Source: an uncultured Bacilli bacterium | GTDB taxonomy: Bacteria > Bacillota_I > Bacilli_A > RF39 > UBA660 | Assembly: GCA_934096605.1 (NCBI GenBank) | Contig: CAKOMI010000015.1 | Coordinates: 1-28,509 of the forward strand | Length of the DNA stretch: 28,509 nt | Direction of reading: 5' to 3' | Part shown: positions 6,799-14,383 of the stretch, piece by piece | Numbering within the stretch: the first letter of the stretch is position 1 | How the letters are laid out: the number at the start of each line of letters is the position of its first letter | Made by a program: the position numbers and the translations under genes | Notes under the pieces: model-generated | What the model saw: only the letters and a program-made list of their open reading frames with translations | The model's database searches: none | What the model was told of the DNA's origin: nothing

Positions 6799-8100
6799 TT
6801 ATAATTCTTCTTTTAAAAGTCGGTTTAGTTCAACCGCGTATTCCATAGGAAGCTCTTTTTTAAAGTCTTCAATGAATCCCATGATAAATAATTCCTTAGC
6901 TCTTTCTTCACTTAAGCCCTTACTTTCTAAATAAAATAATTTTTCAGCACTTACTTTAGAGACACTAGCTTCATGTTCTAGGGTACTCGTTTCATTTTCC
7001 ACAATATTTTTGGGAAATGTATCACTTTTACTAATATTATCTAACAAAATTGTATCGCATTTAACACTAGCAAGTGAGTTTTTAGCAGAAGCAGCAATAC
7101 GGGTGGTTCCCCGATAGTTACTTACCCCTCCTAAACTTGCTATAGACTTATTAACGATATTACTTTTAGTATGAGCTCCTAAATGAATCATTTTAGCTCC
7201 AGCATCTAATACTTGCCCTTCTCTTGCATACGCAATAGATATACAATTACCACAAGAATAATCACCTTTTAAAATAACACTTGGATATTTCATCGTAACT
7301 TTACTACCAATATTACCATCAACCCATTCCATTAAACCAGACTCATCTACTATAGCTCTTTTTGTTACTAAATTATAAACGTCAGTACTCCAGTTTTGGA
7401 TTGTACTATAACGGCATTTGGCATTTTTACCAACAAATATTTCTACAACACCAGCATGAAGGGAACTTTTAGAATAACTTTTAGCCGTACACCCTTCAAT
7501 ATAAGAAAGTTCTGAATTATCATCAACAATAATTATTGTTCTTTCAAATTGTCCTAAACTCTCTGTATCAATACGAAAGTAACTTTGAAGAGGCCTATCT
7601 AACTTAGTATTAGGTGGAATATAGATAAAAGAGCCACCACTCCAAACAGCTCCATTTAAAGCCGTGTATTTATTTTCATCATATTTAACTAGAGTATTAA
7701 AATACTTTTTAAAAAGCTTGGGATACTTTCTTAAGGCTTCATCTGTACTACAAAAAATAATATCTTTATCAGTAATATTATGATGATAGACAACCTCACT
7801 TTCCATTTGGTTACTAACACCATCTAAATATTTTTTTTCGGCATCGACAACGCCTAACTTACAAAAAGTATGATATGTTTCTTTTTTTACATCTTGCCAA
7901 TTTTTCTTTTGTTCTTCAGTTTTTTTATAATATAATAAATCATCAAAAGAAAAATCTAACTTAGGACCAAAGGTAGGATTTTCTATTTTAAGAAATGCTT
8001 CATAAGAGTTAAGTCTAAACTCAGTCATCCAACTAGGCTCTCCTTTTTTATTTGATAAATTTATTATAAAATCACGATTTAATTTTTCTTTCATATACAT
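6799..8100 (-). CDS. sufB: Fe-S cluster assembly protein SufB
   Basis: SufB is the scaffold subunit of the SufBCD complex that builds iron-sulphur clusters in the cytoplasm. The sequence shows the family through GEPSWMTEFRLNSYEAF near the N-terminus, GAVWSGGSFIYIPP, EGCTAKSYSKSSLHAGVVEI, NLVTKRAIVDESGLMEWVDGNIGSK, and the C-terminal NIVENETSTLEHEASVSKVSAEKLFYLESKGLSEE. It is about 433 residues, slightly shorter than Bacillus SufB because the N-terminal leader is trimmed. Normally sufC, sufD, sufS and sufU lie in one operon with it; none is in this window. The neighbours are an unrelated divergent operon and SSB. I chose ATG at 8100 (8094 is also possible); a TTG at 8130 is in frame but would include the promoter. 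The start appears leaderless. Confidence 0.92.
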   Translation of the reverse strand: MYMKEKLNRDFIINLSNKKGEPSWMTEFRLNSYEAFLKIENPTFGPKLDFSFDDLLYYKKTEEQKKNWQDVKKETYHTFCKLGVVDAEKKYLDGVSNQMESEVVYHHNITDKDIIFCSTDEALRKYPKLFKKYFNTLVKYDENKYTALNGAVWSGGSFIYIPPNTKLDRPLQSYFRIDTESLGQFERTIIIVDDNSELSYIEGCTAKSYSKSSLHAGVVEIFVGKNAKCRYSTIQNWSTDVYNLVTKRAIVDESGLMEWVDGNIGSKVTMKYPSVILKGDYSCGNCISIAYAREGQVLDAGAKMIHLGAHTKSNIVNKSIASLGGVSNYRGTTRIAASAKNSLASVKCDTILLDNISKSDTFPKNIVENETSTLEHEASVSKVSAEKLFYLESKGLSEERAKELFIMGFIEDFKKELPMEYAVELNRLLKEEL

Positions 8101-8109
8101 CACAGAGTT

Positions 8110-8138
8110 ATTATAGTAAAAAATGTACAAATATGCAA
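8110..8138 (-). promoter_or_regulatory. sufB promoter with nearly leaderless start
   Basis: Minus-strand TTGCAT (8138-8133), 17-base spacer, perfect TATAAT (8115-8110). Transcription should begin about seven bases on, near 8103-8101, directly before ATG at 8100 (or at GTG 8103). There is no Shine-Dalgarno sequence between promoter and start. Confidence 0.6.
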
Positions 8139-8169
8139 AACAAATATTTCTTTTTAAACTTTTTTTTAG

Positions 8170-8193
8170 TATAATATTTTTTAGAATAGGGAG
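8170..8193 (+). promoter_or_regulatory. -10 box and ribosome-binding site of the plus-strand operon
   Basis: TATAAT at 8170-8175 (the -35 at 8147-8152 is poor) is followed by AGGGAG at 8188-8193, seven bases before ATG at 8201. The ribosome-binding site fixes this start over the in-frame ATG at 8123, which would overlap the sufB promoter. Confidence 0.5.
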
Positions 8194-8200
8194 TGGCTAT

Positions 8201-8689
8201 ATGAATAGTAGGATTATGCAAGATAATATAATGTATTTAAATGAATGGACTAAAGGCAACGAAGAAATCAGAAAAGATATTACCCTTGATGGCACTATTT
8301 TAAAATATAAAGATGAAGAAAAACTTGATATAGGAAACTACTATCTGCCAGGTATTTTAGAAAATGAAAATTTAAGAAGGGATATTTGGGATAGTGAAAG
8401 AATTAATGGTTATGATTTATTTCATATAATTAAGGTATATTGCCAAACTGAGGATTTGTTAAGGCAAGAGCAAAAAGAATATTTAAAATATCCTAAAATT
8501 AAAGATATAAAAAAAGAGATTGATGAAAATGGCACTATTTTTATAGCTATAACTGATGAGTATGATAAGAAATATCGTTTTGATACAGCAAGTCCTGATA
8601 ATGTTATTATATCTTATAATAATTTAAAAAATGTTAAGGGTGTTGTTACTCTAGAAGAGTTTGGAAGGGTGTTAAATAATGATAAGTAG
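8201..8689 (+). CDS. Uncharacterised cytoplasmic protein, first gene of a two-gene operon
   Basis: 162 residues, hydrophilic, no signal peptide or membrane segment, rich in Asp, Glu, Lys and Ile. I recognise no domain. Visible features are an N-terminal segment MQDNIMYLNEWTKGNEEIRKDI, a GNYYLPGILENENLRRDIWDSERI stretch and a C-terminal part with TPDN-like turns and VVTLEEFGRVL. Start at 8201 is supported by AGGGAG seven bases upstream. It overlaps the next gene by 11 bases, so the two are translationally linked. The pair of a soluble protein and a coiled, tail-anchored protein suggests a membrane-recruited complex, but that is only inference. The operon faces away from sufB, and its codon use looks like that of its neighbours. 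Confidence 0.75.
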   Translation: MNSRIMQDNIMYLNEWTKGNEEIRKDITLDGTILKYKDEEKLDIGNYYLPGILENENLRRDIWDSERINGYDLFHIIKVYCQTEDLLRQEQKEYLKYPKIKDIKKEIDENGTIFIAITDEYDKKYRFDTASPDNVIISYNNLKNVKGVVTLEEFGRVLNNDK

Positions 8690-9101
8690 AAAAACATATA
8701 GTAATTTAATTAATCAAGAAGAAGTTTTAAAAGAAGAGGAAACAAATAAAGTTATTGAATTTGAAAATTATATTAAAGATATTAAAAGATATAAAGAGTA
8801 TACGCCTAATCCTTTTACTGAAGAAGTAAATAACGGATATGATAATCAAATTGCTTTTTTAGAGAGTTTAAAGGAAAGAAATGCCACACAAAATGATGCT
8901 TTAGATCGTAGCACAAAAATTATACCAATAGAATCTAAATTAGAAGAAAGAAGAAAGAAAGAAGAATTGGAAAATGAATATGTTTTAAAACTTACTCGTT
9001 CAAAACAAAAAAGAGCTGGTTATACCAACGCTTCTGTTATTATATTTGTAGTTTTAAATCTAGGATTTTTACTAGCTGCCCTACTACTTAGTCTTAAGTA
9101 G
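8679..9101 (+). CDS. Tail-anchored membrane protein with charged coiled segment
   Basis: 140 residues. The first 115 are strongly charged and probably helical (repeated Glu/Lys runs around residues 15-35 and 90-110). One membrane segment near the C-terminus (about 116-137, with SVIIFVVLNLGFLLAALLLSL) leaves only a lysine outside, the arrangement of a tail-anchored protein with its body in the cytoplasm. No known domain is recognised. AAGGGTG about eight bases before ATG at 8679 lies inside the preceding gene; the reading frames overlap by 11 bases. A strong terminator overlaps the stop codon. Confidence 0.75.
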   Translation: MISRKTYSNLINQEEVLKEEETNKVIEFENYIKDIKRYKEYTPNPFTEEVNNGYDNQIAFLESLKERNATQNDALDRSTKIIPIESKLEERRKKEELENEYVLKLTRSKQKRAGYTNASVIIFVVLNLGFLLAALLLSLK

Positions 9102-9111
9102 TAGTTTTTTT
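9081..9111 (+). terminator. Rho-independent terminator of the plus-strand operon
   Basis: Perfect ten-pair stem (9081-9090 with 9095-9104), GTCT loop, then seven U's. The hairpin includes the stop codon at 9099-9101 and abuts the end of the convergent glyS gene at 9110. It has no U-run for the minus strand, so glyS has no clear terminator of its own. Confidence 0.9.
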
Positions 9112-10483
9112 AAAATTTAATTCTTTCAGCAATGTAATTTTTTAATTCACTTACTGGTAATTTTATTTGTTCCATTGTATCACGATCACGAATGGTTACA
9201 ATATTGTTATTTAATGTTTCGTCATCAATCGTAATTGCAAATGGTGTACCTACAGCATCGCTTCTTCTATATCTTTTACCGATACTACCAGATTCATCAT
9301 AGCTACACATAAACTCGTTTGCTAAGTCACCGTATATTTCCATAGCTCTTGCAGCATGGATTTTTTTCATAAGTGGTAAAATAGTAACTTTATAAGGTGC
9401 TAAAGCGGGATGAATTTTTAATACTAGTCTTTCATCATTATCAAGCACTTCTTTATGATAAGCATCACATAAAACCGCTAATACTAATCTATCAAGACCA
9501 ACGGATGGCTCTATTACATATGGGATGTATTTTTCATTAGTTTCAGGGTCTAGATATGATAAATCGGTTTTAGAATGCTCTATATGCGTAGATAAATCAT
9601 AATTAGTTCTATCGGCTACACCCCACAATTCACCCCAACCCATTGGATAGTAGTATTCAATATCTGTGGTGGCTGCACTGTAAAAAGATAATTCTTCTTT
9701 TTCGTGATCACGGTAACGAAGATTATCCTCGTTGATACCTATATCCTTTAGGAATGTAAGACATGTTTTTTTCCAGAAATTAAACCACTCTAAATCAGTA
9801 CCAGGCTTGCAAAAGAATTCTAATTCCATTTGTTCAAATTCACGGGTTCTAAAAGTAAAGTTGCCTGGTGTTATTTCATTTCTAAAGCTTTTACCAGTTT
9901 GACCAATACCAAAAGGAACTTTAGCGCGCATACTTCTTTGAACATTTAAGAAATTAACAAATATTCCTTGGGCAGTTTCACCACGTAGATAAACTTTGTT
10001 TTTAGTATCTTCCGTAACACCTTGATGAGTTTCAAATAAAAGATTAAATTTTCTGATTGGTGTAAAATCACATGCACCACATTTAGGACATGGAACATGA
10101 TTATCACGAATAAAATTTTCTAGTTTTTCATTTTCCCATCCATCACCAGTTTCAGTACCATTTGTAAATTCTTCTATTAATTTATCAGCACGATGACGAC
10201 TTTTACATTTTTTACAATCGATTAGTGGGTCCGCAAAAGACGCTACATGTCCACTTGCTACCCAAACCTCAGGATTCATAAGAATAGCCGAATCAAGTCC
10301 ATAATTGTAAGGATTCTCTTGAATAAACTTTTTCCACCAAGCCTTTCGCACATTATTTTTTAGTTCAACACCTAGTGAACCATAATCCCAAGTATTAGAA
10401 AGACCACCGTAAATTTCACTACCTTGAAAAATAAAACCGTATTGTTTACAATAGTTTACTAACTCTTCCATTGTAATTTTCAT
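9110..10483 (-). CDS. glyS: Glycyl-tRNA synthetase, single-chain class II
   Basis: Charges tRNA-Gly with glycine in the cytoplasm. 457 residues, the homodimeric form used by Mollicutes, staphylococci, archaea and eukaryotes, not the alpha2-beta2 GlyQ/GlyS form. Visible elements are IFQGSEIYGGLSNTWDYGSLG near the N-terminus, a zinc-like ribbon with two CxxC pairs (about Cys90/93 and Cys132/135), class II motif 2 FRNE (about 200-203) followed by TFRTREFEQMELEFF, and motif 3 GLDR (about 329-332). The C-terminal anticodon-binding domain follows from about residue 365. I chose ATG at 10483 because AAGGGTGAT lies a few bases upstream; a GTG at 10492 sits inside that site. Expression is controlled by the T-box leader directly upstream. 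Confidence 0.95.
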   Translation of the reverse strand: MKITMEELVNYCKQYGFIFQGSEIYGGLSNTWDYGSLGVELKNNVRKAWWKKFIQENPYNYGLDSAILMNPEVWVASGHVASFADPLIDCKKCKSRHRADKLIEEFTNGTETGDGWENEKLENFIRDNHVPCPKCGACDFTPIRKFNLLFETHQGVTEDTKNKVYLRGETAQGIFVNFLNVQRSMRAKVPFGIGQTGKSFRNEITPGNFTFRTREFEQMELEFFCKPGTDLEWFNFWKKTCLTFLKDIGINEDNLRYRDHEKEELSFYSAATTDIEYYYPMGWGELWGVADRTNYDLSTHIEHSKTDLSYLDPETNEKYIPYVIEPSVGLDRLVLAVLCDAYHKEVLDNDERLVLKIHPALAPYKVTILPLMKKIHAARAMEIYGDLANEFMCSYDESGSIGKRYRRSDAVGTPFAITIDDETLNNNIVTIRDRDTMEQIKLPVSELKNYIAERIKF

Positions 10484-10621
10484 AAATATCACCCTTTCAA
10501 ATAATAAAATTCTTCTAAAATAATAAGGGACGAAGATATACTCCGCGGTTCCACCCTAGTTATTCTAGAAGAATCACTTTTTTTATATAGCTCCGGTTTT
10601 CCACGCCATCTTCGCTTGTAT
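10484..10621 (-). promoter_or_regulatory. T-box riboswitch controlling glyS, unusually short
   Basis: The minus strand carries the T-box core AGGGTGGAACCGCGG (10557-10543), followed by the usual CGTCCCT. A terminator can form from an ATTCTTCTA arm (about 10575) with its complement TAGAAGAAT (about 10510) and AGGG with CCCT, ending in a T-rich run. Uncharged tRNA-Gly would be expected to favour the antiterminator. From the predicted transcription start near 10621 only about 64 bases precede the core. Stem I is about 100 bases in Bacillus, so there is no room for a standard one. A GGC glycine codon is present near 10605. Confidence 0.85.
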
Positions 10622-10627
10622 GTTTAT

Positions 10628-10656
10628 ATTATAGAAAAAAATATGCGTTAATGCAA
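10628..10656 (-). promoter_or_regulatory. glyS/T-box promoter
   Basis: Minus-strand TTGCAT (10656-10651), 17-base spacer, perfect TATAAT (10633-10628). It directly follows the U-run of the rpoC terminator and sets the 5' end of the T-box leader. Confidence 0.75.
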
Positions 10657-10683
10657 GAAAAAATACGGTTATTCTTCCGTATT
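10656..10683 (-). terminator. Rho-independent terminator of rpoBC
   Basis: AATACGG (10683-10677) pairs perfectly with CCGTATT (10668-10662) over an eight-base loop that contains the rpoC stop codon, then a U-run. The terminator thus begins within the last codons of rpoC. Confidence 0.75.
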
Positions 10684-13600
10684 TTCTTCATTTTCTAAAT
10701 CTAAATCATCAAGTGTTTCATTAATACCTTCAACACTATCATCATCACTAGCTGTGTCCATTAAAGTTTCTTCTAAAACCTCACTAGCATCATCATCCAT
10801 GAATTGTTTTTTTAATTCAAGTTCAATGTCACTATATTCACGAGCACCAGTACCAGCAGGTATTAATTTACCAATGATAACATTTTCTTTTAATCCTCTT
10901 AAGTAGTCAACTGAACCTTTAATAGAGGCATCAGTAAGAACTCTAGTAGTCTCTTGGAATGATGCAGCTGATAAGAAGGAATCAGTTTGTAATGAACTCT
11001 TAGTAATACCAAGCATAATTGGTCTACCTTTAGCAGGAACTTTACCAGCTAAGATAACTGGTTTATTAGCGTCTGTAAATTCTTTTAATGATACGCTTAA
11101 ACCTTCTACTAAGTCAGTATCACCAGCATCAACAATACGAACTTTATTAATCATACGTTTAACAATAATTTCAATGTGTTTATCATTAACGTCAACACCT
11201 TGTAATTTGTAAACCATTTGAATTTCTTTTAAGATGTATTCTTGAGCCGTGATTGGGTCAGTTACAGCAAGTAATTCTTTTGGTGAAATAACACCTTCAG
11301 TTAACTTGTCACCAGCATTTACCATATCACCAACAGCAACACGTAGTTTCATGTTGTAGTTAGTTACGTGTTCACGAGCTTCAGCTTCTGTTTCAACAAC
11401 GATACGATATTTGCCATTTTCTTCTTTAATAGATGCAACTTTACCACTAACCTCAGAAATCGTTGCTTTACCTTTTGGATTACGAGCTTCAAATAATTCT
11501 TCAACACGTGGAAGACCTTGAGTAATGTCATCTCCTGCTACACCACCTGAGTGGAATGTACGCATTGTAAGCTGAGTACCCGGTTCACCAATTGATTGGG
11601 CAGCCATAATACCAACTGCTTCACCTGTTTCAACAAGATTTCCAGTTGCAAGGTTACGACCATAACATTTTTGACATACACCATTTTCTGCCTTACATGT
11701 CAAGACACTTCTAATTTCAACTGCTTTAATACCAGCTTCAGTTATTTTTTTAACCATATTTTCAGTGATTAATACGCCTTTTTCAGCAATAACTTCTTTA
11801 GTTTCTGGATTAACAATTTTTTGAGCAGTATAACGACCTAAAATTCGCTCAGCAAGTGATTCAATAACACTACCATCTTTATCGTTAATTAAGTCTTTTA
11901 CAACAACACCATGGATAGAACCGCAATCATGTTCTTTAACAATAATATCTTGAACAACTTCAACAAGACGACGTGTTAAGTAACCTGAGTCTGCTGTACG
12001 AAGAGCGGTATCAACGTTACCTTTTCTAGAACCATGACTTGATAAGAAGAATTCAGACACTGTAAGACCTTCTGAAAAGTTTGAGGTAACGGGAATTTCA
12101 ATAGTAGAGCCATCTGGCTTAGCCATAAGTCCACGCATACCAGCAAGTTGTGAGAAGTTTGATAATGATCCACGAGCTCCAGAGTTCATCATCATAAACA
12201 ATGGATTATCATAGTCACCTTCGGCTAACTCTTTTAATTCAGCTTTGATTTTATCATTTGCTTTATTCCAGATATCAATAACGGTGTTATAACGTTCTTC
12301 ATCAGTAATCATACCACGTTTAAATTGTTTATTAACTTTTTCAACTAGGGCTTGACTATCTTCTAGAACTTGCGTTTTGGTTTTAGATGTTACTATATCA
12401 GATGCTGATACGGTAATACCGGCAATAGTTGAATATTTGAAACCTAAGTCTTTTAGTCTATCAAGGAAAACACTAGTTTCAGTTGTATGATAACGTTTAA
12501 ATACTTGAGCAATAATCTTACTTAAGTCTTTCTTAACAAATGGTTTTCCTAAAGGCATTGCTTTGATAGCTTCAGGGATATTAGTACCCATTGGTAAGAA
12601 ATATTTATCTGGCGTCATACCTTCAATGTTTTCTTTTGTAGCTTCATTAACATATGGATAACTATCTGGTAATATTTCATTGAAAATGATTTTACCACAA
12701 GTAGTTACTAAGTAATCATCCATATGGCTTTCCATAAATAATTTATGTTTGAAAGATTTTACTGGTAAGGCAATACGAGTATGAAGAGTAATCTCTTTTC
12801 TTTGATATGCCATTTGAACTTCATTAGGGTCTTTATAAACTTTACCTTCATGTGGTTCACCAGCTTTTTCTTGAGTAATATAGCAATTACCAAGAACCAT
12901 ATCTTGTGATGGTGTAACGATTGGTTTTCCATCTTTTGGATTTAGTATGTTTTGCGCACCAAGCATTAGTATTCTTGCTTCAGCTTGAGCTTCTTCTGAA
13001 AGTGGAACGTGAACAGCCATTTGGTCACCATCGAAGTCAGCATTAAATCCAGTACAAACAAGTGGATGTAAACGAATAGCTTTACCACCAACTAATTTTG
13101 GTTCAAAAGCTTGGATACCTAATCTATGTAGAGTTGGCGCACGGTTTAACATAACAGGATGCTCTGTAATAACATCTTCTACTACATCCCATACGCAATC
13201 ATTTTTAGTATCAATAAGTTTTTTAGCACCTTTAATATTATGAGCAAGGCCTCGTTCTACTAAACCATGAATTACATGTGGTTTAAATAGTTCTAGAGCC
13301 ATATCTTTTGGAATACCACATTGATACATTTTAAGGTTTGGTCCAACAACGATAACACTACGACCAGAATAGTCAACACGTTTACCAAGTAAGTTTTGAC
13401 GGAAACGACCTTGTTTACCTTTTAACATACTAGATAAACTCTTAAGTGGTCTATTGCCTGCTCCAGATACGCTTCTTCCTCTTCTACCGTTATCAAGTAG
13501 GCTATCAACGGCTTCTTGAAGCATACGTTTTTCATTTTGAACAATGATAGTTGGAGCTCCTAATTCTAATAATTTTTTTAAACGATTATTACGATTTATA

Positions 13601-14382
13601 ATACGACGATATAAATCATTTAAATCACTTGTAGCAAATCTACCACCATCAAGTTGAATCATTGGACGTAAATCTGGTGGAATAACAGGAAGAGCTTCTA
13701 AGATCATCCATTCAGGACGATTACCACTTTCTTGGAATGATACTAAACAATCTAATCTTTTAACAAGGCGAATACGTTTTTGCCCAGTAGCGCCTTCAAG
13801 TTCAGCTCTTAAATCCTCTACTTCTTTATCAATATCAACTTCTTTTAGAAGTTTTTGGATAGCTTCAGCACCCATACCAACTTTGAAAGCATTACCATAT
13901 TTTTCATAGTATGCATGATACTCTTTATCAGATAAAGTTTGTTTTTTAGCAAGAGGTGCACTACCAGGGTCTAAAACAACATAACTTACAAAGTATAAAA
14001 CCTCTTCTAGGTCTCTTGGACTCATATCAAGAACAAGACCCATTTTTGATGGTACGCCTTTAAAAAACCAGATGTGAGAGCAAGGAGAAGCAAGTTCAAT
14101 ATGTCCCATACGTTCACGACGTACTTTAGACTTTGTAACTTCTACTCCACAACGATCACACACAACATTTTTATAACGTAATCTTTTGTATTTTCCACAA
14201 GAACATTCATAGTCTTTAGTAGGTCCAAAGATTTTTTCACAGAATAAGCCATCTCTTTCAGGTTTTAATGTACGATAGTTGATGGTTTCTGGTTTTTTAA
14301 CCTCACCGTAAGACCAAGAGCGAATTTGTTCAGGACTAGCAAGACTTACTTTAATTCCTTTAAAATTATTAACTTCGATCAT
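10669..14382 (-). CDS. rpoC: DNA-directed RNA polymerase subunit beta'
   Basis: 1237 residues forming half of the RNA polymerase active centre. The N-terminal zinc ribbon is present (CSCGKYKRLRYKNVVCDRCG). The catalytic NADFDGD motif holds the three magnesium-binding aspartates (about 449, 451, 453). The bridge-helix and trigger-loop region reads SSHGSRKGNVDTALRTADSGYLTRR. The second zinc site uses the Cys of HDCGS and those of LTCKAENGVCQKC. Length is slightly above that of B. subtilis (1199); the extra is mainly an acidic tail from about residue 1190. ATG at 14382 starts one base after the rpoB stop codon, and its AGGAGG site lies inside the last rpoB codons, so translation is coupled. It forms one operon with rpoB. 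Confidence 0.98.
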   Translation of the reverse strand: MIEVNNFKGIKVSLASPEQIRSWSYGEVKKPETINYRTLKPERDGLFCEKIFGPTKDYECSCGKYKRLRYKNVVCDRCGVEVTKSKVRRERMGHIELASPCSHIWFFKGVPSKMGLVLDMSPRDLEEVLYFVSYVVLDPGSAPLAKKQTLSDKEYHAYYEKYGNAFKVGMGAEAIQKLLKEVDIDKEVEDLRAELEGATGQKRIRLVKRLDCLVSFQESGNRPEWMILEALPVIPPDLRPMIQLDGGRFATSDLNDLYRRIINRNNRLKKLLELGAPTIIVQNEKRMLQEAVDSLLDNGRRGRSVSGAGNRPLKSLSSMLKGKQGRFRQNLLGKRVDYSGRSVIVVGPNLKMYQCGIPKDMALELFKPHVIHGLVERGLAHNIKGAKKLIDTKNDCVWDVVEDVITEHPVMLNRAPTLHRLGIQAFEPKLVGGKAIRLHPLVCTGFNADFDGDQMAVHVPLSEEAQAEARILMLGAQNILNPKDGKPIVTPSQDMVLGNCYITQEKAGEPHEGKVYKDPNEVQMAYQRKEITLHTRIALPVKSFKHKLFMESHMDDYLVTTCGKIIFNEILPDSYPYVNEATKENIEGMTPDKYFLPMGTNIPEAIKAMPLGKPFVKKDLSKIIAQVFKRYHTTETSVFLDRLKDLGFKYSTIAGITVSASDIVTSKTKTQVLEDSQALVEKVNKQFKRGMITDEERYNTVIDIWNKANDKIKAELKELAEGDYDNPLFMMMNSGARGSLSNFSQLAGMRGLMAKPDGSTIEIPVTSNFSEGLTVSEFFLSSHGSRKGNVDTALRTADSGYLTRRLVEVVQDIIVKEHDCGSIHGVVVKDLINDKDGSVIESLAERILGRYTAQKIVNPETKEVIAEKGVLITENMVKKITEAGIKAVEIRSVLTCKAENGVCQKCYGRNLATGNLVETGEAVGIMAAQSIGEPGTQLTMRTFHSGGVAGDDITQGLPRVEELFEARNPKGKATISEVSGKVASIKEENGKYRIVVETEAEAREHVTNYNMKLRVAVGDMVNAGDKLTEGVISPKELLAVTDPITAQEYILKEIQMVYKLQGVDVNDKHIEIIVKRMINKVRIVDAGDTDLVEGLSVSLKEFTDANKPVILAGKVPAKGRPIMLGITKSSLQTDSFLSAASFQETTRVLTDASIKGSVDYLRGLKENVIIGKLIPAGTGAREYSDIELELKKQFMDDDASEVLEETLMDTASDDDSVEGINETLDDLDLENEENTEE

Positions 14383-14383
14383 A

